Shown here piece after piece: positions 1 through 6,323 of a DNA stretch of 6,323 nt. The DNA is from an uncultured Oscillospiraceae bacterium. GTDB lineage: Bacteria; Bacillota; Clostridia; Oscillospirales; Oscillospiraceae. The DNA lies in the NCBI GenBank assembly GCA_905233785.1, contig CAJOCV010000104.1:1-6323 (forward strand), written 5' to 3'. Numbering within the stretch: the first letter of the stretch is position 1; every line of letters starts with the position of its first letter. The position numbers were made by a program, and so were the translations under genes. The notes beneath the pieces were generated by a model that was not told the origin of the DNA, searched no databases, and was given only the letters and a program-made list of their open reading frames with translations.

Positions 1-615
1 GACAAGCTCCCGCACGAAGGCCAGATACTCCTCCTTGTCCATCGGGCAGTTTACATAATCCGCCGTTCCCTTATCATAGCGGGAGGCGAAGAAGGCGCTG
101 TCCATGTCCACGCTCTCAAGCGTGACGATGGGCGCGACCGCGTCGTAAAAGTGGAGATCGGAATCGGGGCAGAGCGCCGCGATCTTCTCCGCGATCGCGT
201 CAGAGGACAGGGGGCCGGTGGCGATAATGACCTCGCCCTCCGGAATCTCTCTGGCCTCGGCGCGGACGATTTCGATATTCTCCTGCGCCACCAGCTTCTC
301 GGTGATATAACGGGAAAAGCCCACCCGATCCACCGCGAGCGCACCGCCGGCGGCCACACGGTTTTGATCCGCTGACTCCATAATCAGCGAGCCCATGCGC
401 CGCATTTCCGCCTTCAAAAGCCCGACGGCGTTGCTCAGCTCGTCACTGCGCAGGGAGTTGGAGCACACAAGCTCCGCAAAATATTCCGATGTATGCGCCG
501 GGCTCATTTTCTCCGGCTTCATTTCCACAAGGCGAACGGGTATGCCGCGTTTGGAAAGTTGCCAGGCAGCCTCGCTTCCGGCAAGCCCCGCGCCGAGGAC
601 GGTTACTTTTTCCAT
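1..615 (-). CDS. trmFO: TrmFO, folate-dependent tRNA (uracil-54-C5)-methyltransferase, N-terminal part
   Basis: Flavoprotein that makes 5-methyluridine at position 54 of the tRNA T-loop, using methylene-tetrahydrofolate as carbon donor and FADH2 as reductant; cytosolic. Seen: 205 codons read to the window edge with no stop. The dinucleotide-binding motif GAGLAGSEAA lies at residues 8-17, followed by the family signatures MSPAH (37-41), FAELVCSNSLR (46-56), NAVGLLKAEMR (62-72) and AGGALAVDR (89-97). An ATGP motif lies at 132-135. Cys51 in CSNS matches the conserved cysteine implicated in catalysis in the Bacillus enzyme. TrmFO is usually about 435-450 residues, so roughly half is missing; this is the window edge and not a broken gene. 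The ATG start lies 1 nt after the topA stop, with only a weak purine-rich SD (GAAGAAG) inside the end of topA, so translational coupling to topA is likely. A GidA/MnmG-like flavoprotein is the main alternative, but the CSNSLR and AGGALAVDR motifs favour TrmFO strongly. Confidence 0.96.
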   Translation of the reverse strand, partial: MEKVTVLGAGLAGSEAAWQLSKRGIPVRLVEMKPEKMSPAHTSEYFAELVCSNSLRSDELSNAVGLLKAEMRRMGSLIMESADQNRVAAGGALAVDRVGFSRYITEKLVAQENIEIVRAEAREIPEGEVIIATGPLSSDAIAEKIAALCPDSDLHFYDAVAPIVTLESVDMDSAFFASRYDKGTADYVNCPMDKEEYLAFVRELV

Positions 616-616
616 G

Positions 617-2827
<2,211 letters not shown>

Positions 2828-2840
2828 TGTTGATCCTACC

Positions 2841-4028
2841 TTATTTTCTTGTAATTTTGCGTTCATAGAGCTGACCCGGCAAGCGCTGTACATAGCCCTT
2901 GATCTGCAGCACCGTCAGCTGCGCGAGCACCTTTGAGACCGGCAGCTGGCTGCGCTCCACAATATCGTCCACATGGCTGGGCTCGGCCTCCATAGCGGTC
3001 AAGACGCGAAGCTGAGCTTCGCTCAATTCGCTCAGCTGCTGCTTGAGGTCAATATAATCTCCGGCACTGCTCTTGTCAAGTGCGCCCTTCGGCGGTTTTT
3101 CCTTCTTCTGCGGCTCCGGCCGCGGCTCCTCCGGCGCGTGCAGCCGCTCGCTCCGGTGCAGCGTGCCGGGATAAACCTTCTCGAATTCGCTTAACACATC
3201 CCAGCCGCAGGTAGCAAGCTTTGCGCCCTCCTTGAGCATTTCGAGCGTCCCGGCGCTGCTTGCAGCGTCCGCATTGCCGGGCACGGCGAAGATTTCCTTC
3301 CCCTGAGAAGCCGCCTCCTCCACGAAAAGGCGTGTCCCGCTCTTCTCGGGCGCCTCCACCGCGAGAACACCCACTGAAAGCCCGGCGGTAATGCGGTTTC
3401 TCTCCCGGAAGAAGCTGTTGGAACGCCCGGCGCCGGGCGGATACTCACTGATAAGCGCGCCCCAAGCCGCAACCGAACAGGCAAGCTGCCCTCGCTCCTC
3501 CTCGTGGGGCGTTCCCAGCACGCCGACGATCTTCCCGCCGGCCTGCAGCGCGCCATGCGCCGCCTCACCATCAATACCCTTGGTGAGCCCCGAGAGGATC
3601 ACAGCGCCGGACTGCGCCATCTGATAAGCAAGATCACGCGCCATCTTACGCCCGTAAAGGCTGGCCTCGCGTGTCCCCACCACGGCGATGGCAACACTGC
3701 CGTCGATGGGCGGGAGCGTGCCTTTGACATACAATACCACGGGAGGCGCGAAAATATTCCGCAGTCTGGTCGGATAGGCCGCATCCTGCAGCGTAAGAAT
3801 CCGGATTCCCTGCCGTTCACAGGCGCCGGCAAGCTCATGCGCGCGTCTGAGCTCCCGTCTCTCCAGCCGCTCCGCCTCCCTCGGCGTCACGCCCTCCAAA
3901 TTCTCAAAGGCCTTCGGCGGGGCAAGGAAGGCTTGTTCGGCATCCCCGAAGCGTGCAAGCAGCGCCGCCTTCGCCTTGGGGCTGACCCCGCTGGAGGAGA
4001 GCCACAGCCAATATTCCAGAGCCGCCAC
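2841..4028 (-). CDS. dprA: DprA/Smf, DNA-processing protein (RecA loader)
   Basis: DprA binds incoming single-stranded DNA during natural transformation, protects it and loads RecA; cytosolic. It is also common in species not known to be competent. With the GTG start at 4028 the protein is 395 residues. A short N-terminal helical region (YWLWLSSSG..., about 1-60) is followed by the extended Rossmann domain. Its motifs are VVGTREASLYG (116-126), SGLTKGIDGEAAHGAL (146-161), ISEYPPG (193-199), RERNRITAGLS (208-218) and EIFAVPGN (245-252). A proline- and charge-rich linker (about 298-325) leads to a C-terminal winged-helix domain of the DML1 type (about 331-395). Two things differ from the usual consensus. 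The stretch after VLGT is PHEEERG where many homologues have a tyrosine-proline motif. The usual FPxRNR reads FRERNR. The start was chosen by the SD AGAAGG 9 nt upstream. A GTG at 4073 would add 15 residues and overlap the upstream gene by 28 nt without an SD. Confidence 0.95.
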   Translation of the reverse strand: MAALEYWLWLSSSGVSPKAKAALLARFGDAEQAFLAPPKAFENLEGVTPREAERLERRELRRAHELAGACERQGIRILTLQDAAYPTRLRNIFAPPVVLYVKGTLPPIDGSVAIAVVGTREASLYGRKMARDLAYQMAQSGAVILSGLTKGIDGEAAHGALQAGGKIVGVLGTPHEEERGQLACSVAAWGALISEYPPGAGRSNSFFRERNRITAGLSVGVLAVEAPEKSGTRLFVEEAASQGKEIFAVPGNADAASSAGTLEMLKEGAKLATCGWDVLSEFEKVYPGTLHRSERLHAPEEPRPEPQKKEKPPKGALDKSSAGDYIDLKQQLSELSEAQLRVLTAMEAEPSHVDDIVERSQLPVSKVLAQLTVLQIKGYVQRLPGQLYERKITRK

Positions 4029-4037
4029 TGCGCTTCG

Positions 4038-4043
4038 CCTTCT
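4038..4043 (-). promoter_or_regulatory. Ribosome-binding site that sets the dprA start
   Basis: On the minus strand AGAAGG lies 9 nt before the GTG at 4028, in the 17-nt gap after the methyltransferase stop (TAG, 4046-4048). The other possible GTG, at 4073, has no purine-rich stretch at the right distance, so this site favours the shorter DprA. Confidence 0.6.
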
Positions 4044-4045
4044 TT

Positions 4046-4801
4046 CTATAACGTCGCCTTTGTCGCTTCCCACATGAGCACCGAAGCCGCGACCGCCGCA
4101 TTGAGCGATTCGCTGTCGGGCCGCATGGGAATGATGATCGTCTTTCCGCAGAGCGCCAGCAGCTCCGGGCTCAGTCCCCTGCCCTCGCTGCCCACCGCAA
4201 CGGCGGCATGACGCAGCGACAGCGTTCGGATGTCCGCCGCGCTCTCGCTGAGCGCCGCGCCGTAGAGCGGCAAGCCCTGCTCCTTCAAAAACGGTGCGAG
4301 TGTATCAAGCTCCATCTGCAACACCCGCTGCCGGAAAATCGCCCCCATCGTGGAGCGCACGGTTTTGGGGTGGTAGAGATCGGCGCAGCTTCCCGTCAGG
4401 ATCACGGCGTCCATCCCGAAGGCGTTAGCCGTGCGGATCACGGTTCCGACGTTGCCGGGATCTTGTACGCCTTCCAGGACGAGAGCATTTTTCAGTCTTT
4501 TCCCCTCTTCCCAGCCGCGGATCGCCACCGTGAAAAGCGGGCCGGGGCTTGAGACCATGGGAGAAGCGTAGTCGAACAGCTCCTTCGGGCAAACATATTG
4601 CCGCGCATCCCCGCAGTCTGCTATCTCGCTCTGTTCTTTCCAGAGAACAGATGTCACCTTCGCGCCAAAGCGCAGCGCTTCCGCGAGCGTTTTCATCCCG
4701 TCGCAGAGATATTCTCCCGCTTTCAGGCGATATGCGCCGTCTGAAGCGAGCTGCCGCACATGGCGGATGTATGCGTTTTTCCGGGATGTGATCTGCTCCA
4801 T
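4046..4801 (-). CDS. TrmH/SpoU-family RNA 2'-O-methyltransferase
   Basis: SPOUT-class enzyme that transfers a methyl group from S-adenosylmethionine to a ribose 2'-OH of rRNA or tRNA; cytosolic. The protein is 251 residues, the usual size for RlmB/TrmH-like proteins with a substrate-binding N-terminal domain. That domain, of SpoU substrate-binding type, spans about residues 1-95 (ITSRKNAYIRHVRQL near the start). The trefoil-knot catalytic domain shows all three motifs: motif 1 LEGVQDPGNVGTVIRTANAFG (109-129, with N117 and R123), motif 2 AVGSEGRGLSPEL (202-214, with E206) and motif 3 IPMRPDSESLNAAVAASVLMWE (224-245, with the S232-L-N core). The target nucleotide cannot be read from the sequence, so no symbol is given; RlmB-like (23S G2251) and TsnR-like activities are both possible. 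It is the first gene of the minus-strand cluster, 17 nt before dprA. The start at 4801 was chosen by SD spacing; an upstream ATG at 4807 would add two residues. Confidence 0.93.
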   Translation of the reverse strand: MEQITSRKNAYIRHVRQLASDGAYRLKAGEYLCDGMKTLAEALRFGAKVTSVLWKEQSEIADCGDARQYVCPKELFDYASPMVSSPGPLFTVAIRGWEEGKRLKNALVLEGVQDPGNVGTVIRTANAFGMDAVILTGSCADLYHPKTVRSTMGAIFRQRVLQMELDTLAPFLKEQGLPLYGAALSESAADIRTLSLRHAAVAVGSEGRGLSPELLALCGKTIIIPMRPDSESLNAAVAASVLMWEATKATL

Positions 4802-4810
4802 GGTCATGAT

Positions 4811-4815
4811 CTCCC
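4811..4815 (-). promoter_or_regulatory. Ribosome-binding site of the RNA methyltransferase gene
   Basis: On the minus strand GGGAG lies 9 nt before the ATG at 4801 and only 3 nt before the ATG at 4807. The 9-nt spacing is within the normal range, so initiation at 4801 (MEQITSRKN) is preferred. The far upstream in-frame ATG at 4897 falls at or upstream of the predicted transcript start and is unlikely to be used. Confidence 0.55.
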
Positions 4816-4836
4816 ATGTTCTTGTTTCAGAGAGCG

Positions 4837-4849
4837 CCGGTAAAACCGG
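4837..4849. repeat. Small inverted repeat in the methyltransferase leader
   Basis: CCGGT and ACCGG arms of 5 bp are separated by a 3-nt loop. In the minus-strand transcript the hairpin would have a TTT(U) loop and would lie in the leader about 35-50 nt before the start codon. There is no U-run after it, so it is not an intrinsic terminator. Its role is unknown; it may be chance. Confidence 0.3.
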
Positions 4850-4888
4850 TGTACGCGTAATATTCAACAGTTCTCTTATTATAGTAGT

Positions 4889-4916
4889 ATCATACACGCT
4901 TTTTTCAGATTTTCAA
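4889..4916 (-). promoter_or_regulatory. Predicted sigma-A promoter of the methyltransferase-dprA-topA-trmFO cluster
   Basis: Reading the minus strand, a -35 box TTGAAA (4916-4911) is followed by a 16-bp spacer and a -10 box TATGAT (4894-4889). Transcription would start near 4882, giving a leader of about 80 nt before the ATG at 4801. A second possible -10, a perfect TATAAT, lies at 4883-4878, but its 18-bp-spaced -35 (TGAAAA) is poorer. Either fits an AT-rich stretch upstream of the first gene of the cluster. This is a sequence-only prediction. Confidence 0.55.
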
Positions 4917-4959
4917 GTCCTCTTTGTATCCGGAACAAGGGTTTTCTATAAAATATACA

Positions 4960-4988
4960 TTGTCATTTTTGCCTTTGAATAGTATACT
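4960..4988 (+). promoter_or_regulatory. Predicted sigma-A promoter of the PIG-L deacetylase gene
   Basis: A -35 box TTGTCA (4960-4965), an ideal 17-bp spacer and a -10 box TATACT (4983-4988) stand in an AT-rich stretch. Each box differs from consensus at a single base. The predicted transcription start is an A near 4994-4995, giving a leader of about 106 nt. The -35 boxes of this promoter and of the minus-strand promoter are 43 bp apart, back to back, so a regulator bound between them could affect both. Confidence 0.7.
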
Positions 4989-5002
4989 GTTGCAATGGGA
5001 GC

Positions 5003-5013
5003 CGGAACTTCCG
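5003..5013. promoter_or_regulatory. Perfect dyad just downstream of the plus-strand transcription start
   Basis: CGGAA-C-TTCCG is a perfect 5+5 bp dyad around one central base, at about +9 to +19 of the predicted transcript. The sequence CCGGAAC at its left side (5002-5008) also occurs at 4930-4936, upstream of the promoter, 72 bp away. Position and symmetry would suit a repressor operator, but an 11-bp dyad in GC-rich DNA can occur by chance and no regulator gene is next to it. Confidence 0.3.
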
Positions 5014-5078
5014 TCGTAATCTTTCACTCGCCCATGCCGAAGCAAGGGCTCGGGTCGCTCGCGCTTCCCGAACGACGG
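5011..5078 (+). promoter_or_regulatory. Structured 5' leader of the deacetylase mRNA
   Basis: CCGTCGT (5011-5017) is perfectly complementary to ACGACGG (5072-5078), which would close a 68-nt domain ending 9 nt before the SD. Inside it, two mutually exclusive pairings are visible. One is ACTCG plus CCC (5026-5033) with GGG (5046-5048) and CGGGT (5051-5055), including one G-U pair and a 2-nt bulge. The other is GAAGC (5039-5043) with GCTTC (5063-5067). I do not recognise a known riboswitch class, and no U-run marks a terminator. It may be a regulatory leader or simply GC-rich RNA. Confidence 0.35.
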
Positions 5079-5100
5079 GTAGTACTGAGGAGGAGAGTTC

Positions 5101-6323
5101 ATGAATCACGCGCGCAATCTGCTTTTGCTGCTCCTTCTGGCAGTCGGGCTGCTGGGAGCGAGCTTTGTTGTTAAAGGCCGTCTCGCTGTTGAGCCGCCGC
5201 TCTGGGCGGAGGAGGAGCTTGAGATGACCGGGACCATTGAACTGATCCCAACGCCCGAGCCGACGCCAAAGCCCACCCCCGAGCCGACGCCGGAGCCGAC
5301 ACCGGTGCCCACGGCGCAGACCGTGCCGCTCACGGTTTCTTACCGCGGAAAACCGGTTGACGCGCTGACCGACGGGGACTACAACACAAGCAAGAATTTC
5401 ATGCCGAATGAGCCCATGCTCATAGAGGCGGAGCAGCCTATCCGCGCGCTCTACATCCAATGGGACTATACGCCCACGCCCTGGACGCTCACCTGCGCAC
5501 AGACGCAGCTCAGCCAGGGTACGCACGGGTATCACCATGAATACATTGTTCTTCCCCAGGCTGTCACCGGCGTTGAAATGATGCTTCCCGCGGGGGAAGA
5601 GCCCTGGCTCGCCGAGATCTACGGCCTAACCGAGGGCGCCCGCCCGGATTGGGTACAGGATTGGGAGGAGCCCTGGGAGCAGGCGGATCTGCTGGTCTTT
5701 CCCACGCATAGCGACGATGAATTCATCTTCCTTGGCGGCGTGATCCCTTACTATGTAGATCAGGGCAAGCGCGTACAGGTGGCTTATGTGGTCAGGCACA
5801 ACGGCAACCGCTACCATGAGATGCTCGACAGTCTCTGGGCGGCCGGCGTGACGCACTATCCCGTAACAAGCAACAAGGCCGACGTCTACCAGAATACCAT
5901 GGGCGGCGCCATTAACTATTACAAGCCCGATTACATGACCGCCTATATGACAGAGCAATTGCGGCGCTTTCAGCCCCAGGTCGTCGTCGGCCACGCGGAG
6001 GACGGCGATTCCGGCCATATCGTGCATATCTTCGGCGTCAACTGTCTGAAGGACGCGGTGGCGCAGTCGGGTGACGCCGGCTTTTGTCCCCAGTCCGCCG
6101 AGCGCTATGGGGTCTGGGATGTGCCCAAGACCTACCTGCATCTCTACGGTGAGCCCGAGAACATGGTCACTATGGATTTTGATCGCCCGCTTGCAAGCTT
6201 TGAGGGTCTAAGCGCCTGGGACGCGGCGGACAGAGCCTTCTCCCTCTGCGTCTCCCAATATCAGGCGGGCAAGTACAAGGTCTATCGCGCCGACAGTGTA
6301 CACGATTCCAGCAAGTTCGGCCT
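5101..6323 (+). CDS. Exported PIG-L/LmbE-family deacetylase, C-terminus outside the window
   Basis: PIG-L/LmbE enzymes are usually Zn-dependent hydrolases that remove acetyl from N-acetylglucosaminyl groups; the substrate here is unknown. The 407 codons seen run to the edge without a stop. A short basic N-terminus and hydrophobic helix (about residues 6-24) with no lipobox cysteine suggest a signal peptide or anchor. A Pro-Thr-rich linker follows (50-71), then an accessory region (about 74-178) with many aromatics and a YNTSKNF motif that recalls discoidin-like modules; that reading is tentative. The catalytic domain starts near 195. LLVFPTHSDDEFIFLGG (197-213) carries the metal-binding HxDDE, here H203, D205, D206 and E207. 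GHAEDGDSGHIVH (297-309) supplies the distal histidines (H298, H306, H309). The start is secure: the SD AGGAGG (5088-5093) lies 7 nt before the ATG, and an in-frame TGA stands at 5086-5088. It diverges from the methyltransferase cluster and has its own promoter. Confidence 0.88.
   Translation, partial: MNHARNLLLLLLLAVGLLGASFVVKGRLAVEPPLWAEEELEMTGTIELIPTPEPTPKPTPEPTPEPTPVPTAQTVPLTVSYRGKPVDALTDGDYNTSKNFMPNEPMLIEAEQPIRALYIQWDYTPTPWTLTCAQTQLSQGTHGYHHEYIVLPQAVTGVEMMLPAGEEPWLAEIYGLTEGARPDWVQDWEEPWEQADLLVFPTHSDDEFIFLGGVIPYYVDQGKRVQVAYVVRHNGNRYHEMLDSLWAAGVTHYPVTSNKADVYQNTMGGAINYYKPDYMTAYMTEQLRRFQPQVVVGHAEDGDSGHIVHIFGVNCLKDAVAQSGDAGFCPQSAERYGVWDVPKTYLHLYGEPENMVTMDFDRPLASFEGLSAWDAADRAFSLCVSQYQAGKYKVYRADSVHDSSKFG
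5257..5303 (+). repeat. Short imperfect repeat coding for a Pro-Thr-Glu linker
   Basis: The 11-mer GAGCCGACGCC occurs at 5257-5267 and 5281-5291, and a one-base variant (GAGCCGACACC) at 5293-5303. They lie in the part that encodes the alternating proline linker (residues 50-71: PTPEPTPKPTPEPTP and so on). Such linkers space surface domains away from the membrane or wall in many Gram-positive proteins. The repeats could change copy number by slippage in whole codons, altering linker length without a frameshift. Confidence 0.75.

Noticed and set aside
3504..4211. Plus-strand open frame of 235 codons opposite dprA and the methyltransferase
   Set aside because: It runs across the junction of two well-supported genes on the other strand and has no recognisable motif.
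4837..4849. Hairpin considered as a terminator
   Set aside because: The stem is only 5 bp and no U-run follows it in either direction.
4802..4897. N-terminal extension of the RNA methyltransferase to the ATG at 4897
   Set aside because: The extension lies at or upstream of the predicted transcript start, has no SD and does not resemble the family N-terminus, which begins at ITSRKN.
4960..5100. Known riboswitch in the deacetylase leader
   Set aside because: I compared it from memory with the conserved cores of TPP, cobalamin, c-di-GMP, ykkC/guanidine, ZTP, fluoride and THF elements and found no match. Only an unclassified structured leader can be supported.
5106..5333. Minus-strand frame with Gly-Val-Gly-Ser repeats, looking like a low-complexity surface protein
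   Set aside because: The repeats are the antisense reading of the Pro-Thr-Glu linker codons of the deacetylase gene. There is no promoter or SD for it.
5626..6141. Minus-strand frame of 171 codons opposite the deacetylase domain
   Set aside because: It is antisense to the PIG-L metal-binding motifs and has no signature of its own.

Overview
This GC-rich window looks like a chromosomal segment from a Bacillota (Firmicutes) bacterium, most likely a clostridial gut-type lineage. The evidence is the gene order methyltransferase-dprA-topA-trmFO, which matches the conserved dprA-topA-trmFO block of Bacillus and Clostridia. The three-zinc-ribbon TopA, the folate-type TrmFO and the purine-rich Shine-Dalgarno (SD) sites fit as well. 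The assignment below phylum rests on general resemblance and is weak.

Layout. Positions 1-4801 hold four tightly packed minus-strand genes, transcribed from right to left. They are a SpoU/TrmH-family RNA 2'-O-methyltransferase (4046-4801), dprA (2841-4028), topA (617-2827) and the N-terminal 205 codons of trmFO (1-615, cut by the window edge). Gaps are 17, 13 and 1 nt, and I see no terminator between the genes, so they are probably one operon. The products deal with nucleic acids: RNA 2'-O-methylation, RecA loading on incoming single-stranded DNA, relaxation of negative supercoils and m5U54 formation in tRNA. I read this as a housekeeping operon; I see no sign of a dedicated joint pathway.

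Positions 4802-5100 form a divergent intergenic region, more AT-rich in its middle than the genes. It carries a good sigma-A-type promoter for each direction. The plus-strand leader is about 106 nt long. It contains a short perfect dyad near the predicted transcription start and a long-range 7-bp complementarity that could form a closed stem just before the ribosome-binding site.

Positions 5101-6323 hold the first 407 codons of a plus-strand gene, open at the right edge. It encodes an exported or membrane-anchored protein with a signal/anchor helix, a Pro-Thr-Glu linker, an accessory region of probable beta structure and a PIG-L/LmbE-type metal-dependent deacetylase domain. Its substrate cannot be read from the sequence; a cell-surface or extracellular N-acetylated glycan is the natural inference.

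I found no tRNA, rRNA, CRISPR array, insertion sequence or phage gene. Most of the window is ordinary core genome. The parts most worth a second look are the surface deacetylase and its structured leader.
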